Shown here piece by piece: positions 7,047-13,159 of a stretch of DNA of 13,159 nt (the first letter of the stretch is position 1; each line of letters opens with the position of its first letter). Under the pieces are notes generated by a model. The model did no database searches. It was not told where the DNA came from and worked only from the letters and a program-made list of their open reading frames with translations. The stretch lies in the NCBI GenBank assembly GCA_944387745.1, contig CALXGD010000026.1, positions 1 through 13,159 on the forward strand, written 5' to 3'. This DNA comes from an uncultured Oscillospiraceae bacterium. GTDB taxonomy: Bacteria > Bacillota_A > Clostridia > Oscillospirales > Oscillospiraceae. A program made the position numbers and the translations under genes.

Positions 7047-7973
7047 TCATCGCTTCTCCAGCTGGCGGCGCAGCCGCTCCAATGCTCTTTTGTGGTCCAG
7101 AGAGCGCATTTTGGGAAAGGCGGCCAGCAGGCGTCGCTGACCAAAGATACGGCGACCTCGCACCTCTTCGATTCGGGTCCGAAGCTCGTCCAGATCCCGC
7201 TCCCGGCGCTCCAGCCACTGAGCCTGGTCTATCTGCATCTGGAAACACCGTTGAGCTACGGCGTCCTTTACCTCCTCCAAGTCCTGCCGCAGCTCTCTTC
7301 TGCGCTGTTCCGCCGCCCTACGTAGCTCATCCAGGTCGTCCAGCACATCTTCATGGAAGCTGTCTCCCGCCTCCGCTGCACCCAGAACCCTCACCGCCAG
7401 ACGCTCGCCCAAATCGTTGGACACCTCACGCAGCCGCCCAGCCAGTTCATCCAACTGTCGCAGCTGACGGTTCATCCGCACCACTGTCAGCACTGTGGCT
7501 GCCAGATCGGCCAGCATCGCAGCAGAAAAGACGGCCAAAATCCCCCAGCCCAAGGTGTGGGGAACCGCACGAACCGCCCACAAAATAGTGGGGTGGAGGA
7601 TCCGGATTACAAACAGGCAGGCCAGTCCCCATGCGATGGAAAACCGCAGGCAGATATAGCCGCCAATATTAAAAGGCTCCGCAGAGTAGTCCCACCACCG
7701 CTGGTGAAACAGCTTCTCCAGCACCAGCCCGGTCAATCCCTCCAGCAGAGAGGTGAGAATTACGGACCCCAGAAATAGCAGCCCGGTGCTGCCCCGCAGG
7801 GGCTCCAAAACGCCAAGCACCACCAGCATACCCACTCCGTAGATGGGACACACCGGTCCGTTTAAAAACCCTCGGTTGACAAACCTCCCTGTGTGCAGAG
7901 CGGCGTAGCACACCTCTGTGCACCAGCCCAGAAAAGCATAGACAAAAAACAGCCAGAGCATCTGATAAAACAT
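7047..7973 (-). CDS. CmpB-family (putative ABC transporter type IV) membrane protein with C-terminal coiled coil
   Basis: A 308-residue integral membrane protein. The N-terminal half (1-167) has about five hydrophobic segments and the signatures of Pfam ABC_trans_CmpB: FLGWCTEVCYA (14-24), GFLNGPVCPIYG (35-46), LEKLFHQRWWDYS (85-97) and ICLRFSIAWG (107-116). This family is called a putative ABC transporter permease, but its biochemical role is not established and no ABC ATPase is nearby. The C-terminal half (about 168-275) is charged, Leu/Glu/Arg-rich and cysteine-poor, with the look of a long cytoplasmic coiled coil, then a basic end. GGAGG lies 5 bases before the ATG. It is the last gene of the rlmB unit, 50 bases after the acetyltransferase gene. 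Family sure, function unknown. Confidence 0.85.
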   Translation of the reverse strand: MFYQMLWLFFVYAFLGWCTEVCYAALHTGRFVNRGFLNGPVCPIYGVGMLVVLGVLEPLRGSTGLLFLGSVILTSLLEGLTGLVLEKLFHQRWWDYSAEPFNIGGYICLRFSIAWGLACLFVIRILHPTILWAVRAVPHTLGWGILAVFSAAMLADLAATVLTVVRMNRQLRQLDELAGRLREVSNDLGERLAVRVLGAAEAGDSFHEDVLDDLDELRRAAEQRRRELRQDLEEVKDAVAQRCFQMQIDQAQWLERRERDLDELRTRIEEVRGRRIFGQRRLLAAFPKMRSLDHKRALERLRRQLEKR

Positions 7974-8023
7974 AAGGACCTCCAGGTCAACCGTTCCGCA
8001 GGCCTGCCAGCTCTCTGCTCTCC

Positions 8024-8545
8024 TTACAGCGCCTTCTCATAGCAGTTCAAAATCTCATGGACAAATCCCTGAAAGAAAAACTCCGCCGCGCCCGCGAAGC
8101 GGTAACCCAGGCGGGGATACATGGCGTTGGCGGGCAGATTGCCGGCATAGGTGTCCAGCCGGACGGTCCGCTTGCCCTGGCGGCGCAGCTCCTCCTCACA
8201 GAAGGCCACAAATTCTCTCGCCTTCCCCCTGCCCGACCAGTCGGGCCGGATCACCAGAGTGTGGATAACTCCCACTTCCTCCGGCGCGACGGAAATAGAC
8301 CAGGGAATTTGCGCATACTCCGGAAGCTGCTCCCCATTCAGATTGACGCAGCCGTAGATCACGCCGTCCTCCTCGCCGATCCACAGGGTGCCCGCCTCCA
8401 GAGCGGCTCGCGCCGTATCCCTGGTGGGGTACTTCCCCCGCTGCCAGTTGGTATAGGACTCTGGACGGGCATCCTCAGCAGCCAAGATCTCCTCATAGAT
8501 CTCCGCAACGGCGTCCAGATCGGACAGCTCTGCCAACCGTATCAT
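8024..8545 (-). CDS. GNAT family N-acetyltransferase
   Basis: A 173-residue single-domain protein that would transfer an acetyl group from acetyl-CoA to an unknown amine. It opens MIRLAELSDLDAVAEIYEEI, the usual first strand and helix of the fold. Motif A is VIHTLVIRPDWSGRGKA (93-109), where WSGRGKA is the acetyl-CoA pyrophosphate-binding turn. Motif B is the NLPANAMYPRLGYRF stretch (136-150), with the Asn, Tyr and Gly-Tyr pattern typical of the family. AGGAG lies 9 bases before the ATG. It is 30 bases downstream of the P-type-ATPase-like gene and probably co-transcribed. The substrate cannot be read from the sequence. Confidence 0.88.
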   Translation of the reverse strand: MIRLAELSDLDAVAEIYEEILAAEDARPESYTNWQRGKYPTRDTARAALEAGTLWIGEEDGVIYGCVNLNGEQLPEYAQIPWSISVAPEEVGVIHTLVIRPDWSGRGKAREFVAFCEEELRRQGKRTVRLDTYAGNLPANAMYPRLGYRFAGAAEFFFQGFVHEILNCYEKAL

Positions 8546-8575
8546 GGTGGGATTCTCCTTTCAAACTGCAACGGT

Positions 8576-10819
8576 TCAATACCTGGGCACCCAGCTGGTC
8601 AAAAACCAAACCGGAGCCAGCCAAAACAGCTGGAACACCAGCAGATTCAGCGGAGCCAGAGATCCGTAGGCATCTACAGAAGTCAGGTAATAGGTCAGCA
8701 AAACGCCCACCGCCGAACCAATACACACCAGAGCCGCGCCAAACCGGGCCGCCCAGCGCAGGCGTTTGGCGCTCACCACCGACTCGGCGTAAGGCAGCAG
8801 GCCCTCCCGGCACAGCACCGCCGTCAAAACAGAGTTGTGGTGCTGCTCCGGATCGGACAGCTCCCGCCGCCGCTCAATGGGGGGAAAATCCATTTTATCC
8901 GCCGCCAGCTTGAACCGCTGGTGCAGCATGGCGGGAATCAAATTGAAATCCCGAGTGGCCAGCACCGGCCCCACCTTTTCTCGCATCAGCGCATCCAGCG
9001 CTGGAAACGCCACATCTGGAAGGGTGTAGTTCAGTGCAAAGATCCCCGCCAGCTCTCCGTCAATGGCGCAGAACACTGCATTTTTCACGTGGAGGCCCTG
9101 AGGCAGCTTGATCTCCATCAAATTCATAAAGGCGGCGGAGCCCACCAGCACCTGCTCCCCCCGGATGACGGCGGACAATCCACCCCCCTCATAGCAGCAC
9201 AGCCGCTCCGCCTTGCGGAAAATGGCCCCCTGGGAGCGGAGCAAGTCGTGAAACAGCTTGGTCAGTCCGCTGCCCGAGTCTCGAATGAGGGTGGCGGTAC
9301 AGCCCACCACTTTCTCCACCGGCCACTCGCCAAACACCTTAATTCCATTGAGCTCCACATATCCCGGCGGAAACAGGTCCTCATCTGTGAGCAGAACCCG
9401 CTCCCCCCGCTTGGACTGGGCCATTCCCGGCCAGCCCGCCAAAGCCGCCCCGCTCTGGGACAGGCGGCGGGCCACCTTATGGAAGGGACGGCCGTACACC
9501 AGCGCCCCTCCGAAGGCGGCGGCAGCGGTAAACGTGGCGGACAGACACCAGAGTAGGTGGTCCGGCTTCTCCAGGCCGTAGGATGAGAGGAGGGAAAACA
9601 GGACACAGGCCAGCAGCAGCAGAGGGCAGACCACCCGATAGGTCCTTTGGGCTCCGTCGTCCATCTGGATCTGGCTTCCAAAGCCATCCGGCGTGCCGGA
9701 CCATTTGCAGTAGGTGTCCCGTCCATTCCATTTGCCCTCATCTAAGGTGAGAAGATAGGGCTCCGCTGCGGCGGCGGCGGTCCGGCAGCTCAGTCTCAGG
9801 CCGCACCGCTTGTGATAGGTGCCGTGCAGCAGGAAAAACAGCCCGAACAGCCCCACAGAGGCATAGGGGAGCTGCCCCTCCCGGTCCTGCGCAACGGACA
9901 GCGCGGCGGCGTCCACCAAAGTAAAGATCACCGCCAAGGCCGTCAGAGTGTCCATGCCGGCCCGCCCTCGAAGTGCTCGCACAATTCCTCCCGCCAAGAC
10001 ATCCGCAGACAGCAGACACCCCGCTCCCAGAAGTCCCGCGGCAATCCACACCTGCACCCCATACTGATCCAGAGGCGGCAGCCACACAAAGCCCGCCGCA
10101 GGCACAAGGAGCTGCACCAGTGCGGCGACAGCCAGCAGAAACACCAGCACAGCCCGCAGGCGCAGTCCCTTCAAGCCCTTTCCGTACTGCCTGGCCAGTT
10201 CATGGGGCGGCGTGTCCGGCGGAAGGGGCTCCGGTTTTCGCGGACGGCGCATTCGGCCCGCCCTCTCCTCCCGGTCATCCTCTTCCACATCTGTGCCGGG
10301 GATCAACCGCTCTAGACGGCGGACCTCCTCCCGGTCCGCCTCCTCTGAGGCCTGAAACATGTGGTCGGCGTAGTGATCCGCTCTGTGGGTCAAATCTTTC
10401 AAAAAAGCGGATAAGACGCTCTCCTCCTCCGGGAAGGCCACCACCCGGTCATTGGGCTGCTCTGCAACCTCCTGGTCCGGGTCCTCATCCTCCTCGTACT
10501 CCGGCTGAGGCTCCTCCTCAGAGGGAGCTTCCTCCGGCTCCGGCGGCAGGTGCCCCCCCGGAAAGGCCACTACATTGTTCCGCGGACCTGTCCGCCGCGG
10601 CGCCTCCGGCCAGGGGAGGTCCGGCTCCTGAGCCTCTTTTCCAACAACATCCTCAGCCTTTGGTGCAACTGGAACCGCGGCGCGCTGCGCTTCGTCCCGC
10701 GTCCCATACTCCGCCAAAATATCCTCCAGTGTAAAAGGCCCCGGCTTTGCATCCTTGACCAGCGACTTTGCCTCTGTCAGATCATCCCTATTCATTTTTT
10801 CAAAGTCCCGGCCGCCCAT
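8576..10819 (-). CDS. P-type-ATPase-like membrane protein lacking the catalytic motifs (pseudo-ATPase), with acidic N-terminal extension
   Basis: A 747-residue protein. Residues 1-215 are soluble and acidic, Pro/Glu-rich, with two copies of VVAFP (83-87 and 126-130) and FTLEDILAEYG (29-39). About six hydrophobic segments follow between 218 and 443, and two more near 686-712 and 720-743. This six-plus-two arrangement is that of P1B (heavy-metal) ATPases. Similar details are GRAGMDTLTALA (285-296), a cytoplasmic segment EGGGLSAVIRGEQVLVG (544-560) matching the P1B nucleotide-domain glycine pattern, and AIDGELAGIFAL (585-596) leading to VGPVLATRDFN (616-626) where active pumps have the TGD motif. 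The expected DKTGT is absent: the aligned stretch reads LLTDEDLFPPG (476-486). TGES and CPC are also not seen. I infer a protein that does not pump ions by the usual cycle. The ATG has GGGGGAG 6 bases upstream. Gene is intact and follows rlmB after 121 bases. Confidence 0.85.
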   Translation of the reverse strand: MGGRDFEKMNRDDLTEAKSLVKDAKPGPFTLEDILAEYGTRDEAQRAAVPVAPKAEDVVGKEAQEPDLPWPEAPRRTGPRNNVVAFPGGHLPPEPEEAPSEEEPQPEYEEDEDPDQEVAEQPNDRVVAFPEEESVLSAFLKDLTHRADHYADHMFQASEEADREEVRRLERLIPGTDVEEDDREERAGRMRRPRKPEPLPPDTPPHELARQYGKGLKGLRLRAVLVFLLAVAALVQLLVPAAGFVWLPPLDQYGVQVWIAAGLLGAGCLLSADVLAGGIVRALRGRAGMDTLTALAVIFTLVDAAALSVAQDREGQLPYASVGLFGLFFLLHGTYHKRCGLRLSCRTAAAAAEPYLLTLDEGKWNGRDTYCKWSGTPDGFGSQIQMDDGAQRTYRVVCPLLLLACVLFSLLSSYGLEKPDHLLWCLSATFTAAAAFGGALVYGRPFHKVARRLSQSGAALAGWPGMAQSKRGERVLLTDEDLFPPGYVELNGIKVFGEWPVEKVVGCTATLIRDSGSGLTKLFHDLLRSQGAIFRKAERLCCYEGGGLSAVIRGEQVLVGSAAFMNLMEIKLPQGLHVKNAVFCAIDGELAGIFALNYTLPDVAFPALDALMREKVGPVLATRDFNLIPAMLHQRFKLAADKMDFPPIERRRELSDPEQHHNSVLTAVLCREGLLPYAESVVSAKRLRWAARFGAALVCIGSAVGVLLTYYLTSVDAYGSLAPLNLLVFQLFWLAPVWFLTSWVPRY

Positions 10820-10940
10820 GAAGTTCTCCCCCGCACTGCGGATTTTCGTCAGGCCCTCTCATTCTTACAAGGAGGTGGACCATCTGTCTCTTGCTGCTGC
10901 TTCTACCGCTCTCCCTGCACCATCCCCGCACTAGGAGAGG

Positions 10941-11726
10941 CTACTGCCCCATTCGCTGGCGGACCGCCTCATAGAGGAGGACTGCCGCCGCGGCGGAGGC
11001 ATTCAGAGAGTTGATCTTTCCAAACATGGGGATAGATACGGTGAAGTCACAGCTCTCCGCCACCAGGCGGCCCATGCCGCTCCCCTCGCTGCCGATAACG
11101 ATGGCGGCGGGGCCCTTTAAATCCGCCTGATAGAGGGGGGTAGTCCCATTGGCAGCGGTGCCGAACACCCAGACGCCCGCCTCCTTCAGCTCCTTGAGCA
11201 GAGCCGGAAGGTTGGGCACCCGGGCCACCGGCACGTGGGCCACCGCTCCCGCTGATGTCTTGCCCACCACGGCGGTGAGGCCGGCGGAGCGGCGTTTGGG
11301 AATGATGACCCCATGGGCCCCAGCGGCGTCGGCGGTGCGGATCACCGCCCCCAGGTTGTGGGGGTCGCTGAGCTCGTCGCACACCACAATGAGGGGATTC
11401 TCCCCCTTCTCCCGGGCGGCGTTCAAAATGTCGTCCACGGCGACGTACTCCCGCACGGCGGCCAGGGCGATGACCCCCTGGTGGGCGTGGGTGCGGCTCA
11501 TGCTATCCAGCTTGCGCCGGTCGGCATCCACCACCACGATTCCCTTCTCCCGGGCGGCGGAGGCAATGTGGCCCAGGGCGGAGTCGGTCTCCCCCTTCAT
11601 CAGATAGATCTTATCAATGGCGGTCCCGGCCCGCAACGCCTCAATCACGGCGTTGCGACCCTCAATAACTCCATCGTTCTCTGACTCTATGGGCGCGGAA
11701 CGGCGCAGAGGTGGACGTGGCTTCAT
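10941..11726 (-). CDS. rlmB: 23S rRNA (guanosine-2'-O)-methyltransferase RlmB, TrmH/SpoU family
   Basis: Methylates the 2'-O of a guanosine in the peptidyl-transferase region of 23S rRNA (G2251 in E. coli numbering), using SAM. The 261 residues include a substrate-binding domain (about 19-95, starting GVIEGRNAVIEALRAG) and a SPOUT knot domain. SPOUT motif 1 is DPHNLGAVIRTADAAGAHGV (121-140) with the conserved Asn124 and Arg130. Motif 2 is IGSEGSGM (211-218) and motif 3 is SIPMFGKINSLNASAAAA (231-248). All key residues are present. AGGAGG lies 8 bases before the ATG. It heads the minus-strand unit and is divergent from ftsH. TrmH-family paralogues are similar, but the length and the N-terminal domain favour RlmB. 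Confidence 0.9.
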   Translation of the reverse strand: MKPRPPLRRSAPIESENDGVIEGRNAVIEALRAGTAIDKIYLMKGETDSALGHIASAAREKGIVVVDADRRKLDSMSRTHAHQGVIALAAVREYVAVDDILNAAREKGENPLIVVCDELSDPHNLGAVIRTADAAGAHGVIIPKRRSAGLTAVVGKTSAGAVAHVPVARVPNLPALLKELKEAGVWVFGTAANGTTPLYQADLKGPAAIVIGSEGSGMGRLVAESCDFTVSIPMFGKINSLNASAAAAVLLYEAVRQRMGQ

Positions 11727-11873
11727 GGGACAGACCTCCTAACTCAAATACTTCCAATTTCTTTCCCGTGTGCCCAGGTTTGTATTTTCCTGTACCCCCG
11801 TCTCTACAGAGCTGAGAGCGGGCCGGGGGCAAAACGCCAAAAATACCAAATAAATATAAAACCAGAGGTATTC

Positions 11874-11901
11874 TTGAAAGAATTCAGATACAGGGTATAC
11901 T
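11874..11901 (+). promoter_or_regulatory. Distal plus-strand promoter candidate for ftsH
   Basis: TTGAAA at 11874-11879 and TATACT at 11896-11901 are 16 bases apart, each one mismatch from the sigma-A consensus. Transcription would start near 11908 and leave a leader of about 230 bases before the ftsH TTG. Its -10 box lies inside the first copy of the inverted repeat. Confidence 0.45.
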
Positions 11902-12037
11902 ATAGCATATTTCCCCCCTGGAGGAAAGGGTGAAATTCCCCATTTCCGAATTTGGACGCCTGAAAAGATATTTTTACTTTCACAGAAAGTTTACACCCCT
12001 CTTTCTTGTTTTTAAAGGGAGAGTATGCTATAGTATA
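11896..12037. repeat. Exact 14-base inverted repeat, near-palindromic, at the rlmB/ftsH promoters
   Basis: TATACTATAGCATA at 11896-11909 is the exact reverse complement of TATGCTATAGTATA at 12024-12037, with 114 bases between. Each copy is itself palindromic at 12 of 14 positions around CTATAG. Each covers a promoter -10 region. Either both are simply strong -10 elements, or they are paired operator sites for one regulator. Confidence 0.6.
11899..11927 (-). promoter_or_regulatory. Minus-strand promoter candidate for rlmB
   Basis: On the minus strand TATAGT (11904-11899), preceded by TGC, is an extended -10. The position 17 bases upstream holds only TTTCCT (11927-11922), a weak -35. The leader to the rlmB ATG at 11726 would be about 165 bases. 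It overlaps the plus-strand -10 at 11896-11901, so the two would compete. Support is mainly the extended -10 and the AT-rich location. Confidence 0.35.
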
Positions 12038-12039
12038 AT
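12006..12039 (+). promoter_or_regulatory. Proximal promoter of ftsH
   Basis: Two overlapping readings exist. TTTAAA (12011-12016), 17 bases, then a perfect TATAAT (12034-12039); or TTGTTT (12006-12011), 17 bases, then TGC-extended TATAGT (12029-12034). Either starts transcription near 12041-12046, about 95 bases before the ftsH start. The -10 region coincides with the second copy of the inverted repeat. Confidence 0.55.
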
Positions 12040-12138
12040 AGACTTGGGCTGAACTGGATGAAACAGGAAATTTTTCCTTCATTCATGCAAACATACAAGC
12101 AAAATATACGTTCGCAGCAGCGACGGAGGTACTCTCCC

Positions 12139-13159
12139 TTGAAGCCAGATAAAAGAAATCAAAACAACGGAAACAACAATAAACGCAATGCCCTTGGCCT
12201 GGTGAGCATCATCCTCTGGGCTATGTTCCTCACCCTGCTGTTCCGGGGGTGCATGTCCTCCTATGAGAAGGCGGGTACAGTCAACGTCCCCTACACCACC
12301 TTCCGGGAGTGGCTCATTGACGACAAGGTCCAGACCGCCCTGGTGGACAGCAGCCAGATCACCTTCACTTTAAAGGAAGGGGTGGAAGTGGAGCTCCCCT
12401 ACCAGGAGCAGGAGGTAACCAGCGAAGCGCAGGAGCTGATCAACAGCCTCATGCCGGACCGGCTACAGAACTCGGAGGAACCCGTCCAGTATGTGACCGT
12501 CCGCCTGGCCAACGTCAGTGATGACGAGCTGATGACCCTCTTTTCTCAGCACATGAGCAACGAGGAGGGGCAATACGCCTTTACCGAGCCGGTGGACAGC
12601 TCCTCCTATCTGCTGAGCCTGTTTATGGCCTATATCTTCCCCGTCCTCATCATGGTGGGCCTGTTCTGGTTCCTGTTCCGGGGCGTGGGCGGCAAAGGCG
12701 GCATCGGCGGCATGGGCAATCTGGGCAAGTCCAACGCCAAGGTCTATGTAGAGAAAAAGACGGGCGTCACCTTCCGGGATGTGGCCGGTCAGGATGAGGC
12801 CAAGGAGTCCCTGCAGGAGATCATCGACATCCTCCACAACCCCCAAAAATACACCGAGATCGGCGCCAAGCTGCCCAAGGGCGCCCTGCTGGTGGGTCCG
12901 CCGGGCACCGGCAAGACCCTGCTGGCCAAGGCCGTGGCCGGCGAGGCCGGGGTCCCCTTCTTCTCCATCAGCGGCTCTGACTTTGTGGAGATGTTTGTGG
13001 GCATGGGCGCGGCCCGGGTCCGCGACCTGTTTAAAGAGGCCAGCAAGATGGCCCCCTGCATCATCTTCATCGACGAGATCGACACCATCGGCAAGTCCCG
13101 TGACAACCGCATGGGCGGCAACGACGAGCGGGAGCAAACTCTGAACCAGCTACTGGCCG
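12139..13159 (+). CDS. ftsH: ATP-dependent zinc metalloprotease FtsH, N-terminal part, 3' end outside the window
   Basis: Membrane-anchored AAA+ protease that extracts and degrades membrane and regulatory proteins. 340 codons are present; the zinc protease domain with HEXXH would lie beyond the edge. It starts at TTG 12139 with GGAGGT 8 bases upstream, and no ATG near there is better placed. After an Asn/Lys-rich start ([17 protein letters not shown]) come membrane segment 1 (about 19-36), an extracytoplasmic domain (37-157) and segment 2 (about 158-180). Then a Gly-rich linker, the AAA start [16 protein letters not shown], Walker A GPPGTGKT (253-260), pore loop FVGMG (286-290), Walker B FIDEID (310-315) and the start of the second region of homology, [11 protein letters not shown]. 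The segment between Walker B and DEREQ ([13 protein letters not shown]) departs slightly from the classic VGRQRG form. Transcribed divergently from rlmB. Family call is certain. Confidence 0.96.
   Translation, partial: MKPDKRNQNNGNNNKRNALGLVSIILWAMFLTLLFRGCMSSYEKAGTVNVPYTTFREWLIDDKVQTALVDSSQITFTLKEGVEVELPYQEQEVTSEAQELINSLMPDRLQNSEEPVQYVTVRLANVSDDELMTLFSQHMSNEEGQYAFTEPVDSSSYLLSLFMAYIFPVLIMVGLFWFLFRGVGGKGGIGGMGNLGKSNAKVYVEKKTGVTFRDVAGQDEAKESLQEIIDILHNPQKYTEIGAKLPKGALLVGPPGTGKTLLAKAVAGEAGVPFFSISGSDFVEMFVGMGAARVRDLFKEASKMAPCIIFIDEIDTIGKSRDNRMGGNDEREQTLNQLLA

Larger units (their letters stand above)
11727..12138. other. Divergent regulatory region between rlmB and ftsH
   Basis: This 412-base AT-rich gap carries the leaders and promoters of both genes. 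It holds an exact 14-base inverted repeat (11896-11909 and 12024-12037), two plus-strand promoter candidates, one minus-strand candidate and a GC-rich dyad (CCCCCG at 11795-11800 with CGGGGG at 11824-11829) in the rlmB leader. It also holds an ATTCTT/AAGAAT dyad near 11870-11883 and the ribosome sites. A 60-residue open frame on the minus strand (11900-12082) has no ribosome site and overlaps both promoter elements, so it is not called. Confidence 0.6.

Noticed and set aside
8057..9556. 499-residue plus-strand open frame
   Set aside because: It lies antisense to the acetyltransferase and pseudo-ATPase genes. Its Gln/His/Pro/Arg-rich composition is typical of a shadow frame in GC-rich DNA.
10869..10882. 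AAGGAGGTGG on the plus strand, a perfect Shine-Dalgarno-like site
   Set aside because: No ATG, GTG or TTG follows at a useful distance, and the frame after the nearest CTG stops within 17 codons. On the minus strand it resembles the 16S 3' end only by chance.
11900..12082. 60-residue minus-strand open frame in the rlmB/ftsH gap
   Set aside because: No ribosome-binding site, no recognisable family, and it covers both copies of the inverted repeat and the promoter elements.
12061..12090. Imperfect AGGAAA/TTTCCT hairpin in the ftsH leader
   Set aside because: Loop too small and flanking pairs imperfect; no T-run, so neither terminator nor riboswitch can be supported.
12463..13137. 224-residue minus-strand open frame at the right end
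   Set aside because: It is antisense to ftsH, whose plus-strand frame shows Walker A, Walker B and pore motifs in order.

Overview
The window looks like a chromosomal segment of a GC-rich, low-GC-phylum Firmicute, most likely a gut Clostridia of the Oscillospiraceae type (Flavonifractor, Lawsonibacter or Oscillibacter-like). This placement is an inference from gene content (PheB-type ACT protein, DUF1836 regulator, DegV, CmpB-family membrane protein, Clostridia-style PBP1A), strong AGGAGG ribosome-binding sites and GC-rich codon use. No rRNA, tRNA, CRISPR array or intact mobile element was seen.

Layout. Nearly everything is on the minus strand. 1-291 is the 5' two thirds of an ACT-domain PheB-like gene with its own promoter. 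607-3375 is a class A penicillin-binding protein with its own promoter and a perfect hairpin after its stop. 3541-4421 is an AT-rich island, unlike its surroundings. It carries a plus-strand small membrane-anchored protein (3944-4351), a decayed coding remnant and a large stem-loop. 4422-6859 is a three-gene minus-strand unit: DUF1836 regulator, then DegV fatty-acid-binding protein, then prmA. 7047-11726 is a four-gene minus-strand unit: rlmB, then a large P-type-ATPase-like membrane protein, then a GNAT acetyltransferase, then a CmpB-family membrane protein. From 12139 the plus strand carries ftsH, which starts at TTG and runs off the window. rlmB and ftsH are divergent across a 412-base AT-rich region with several promoter-like elements.

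How the genes work together. The recognisable genes are mostly housekeeping: peptidoglycan synthesis (PBP1A), translation-apparatus methylation (PrmA on L11, RlmB on 23S rRNA), membrane protein quality control (FtsH) and exogenous fatty-acid use (DegV).

The most unusual item is the 747-residue protein at 8576-10819. It keeps the membrane layout and nucleotide-domain outline of a P1B-type ATPase. However, the phosphorylation motif DKTG, the actuator TGES, the TGD hinge motif and the CPC metal site cannot be found. It also has a roughly 215-residue acidic N-terminal extension with a repeated VVAFP motif. It reads as a pseudo-ATPase of unknown job. The second item worth a look is an exact 14-base inverted repeat (TATGCTATAGTATA) placed 114 bases apart at the rlmB/ftsH divergent promoters.
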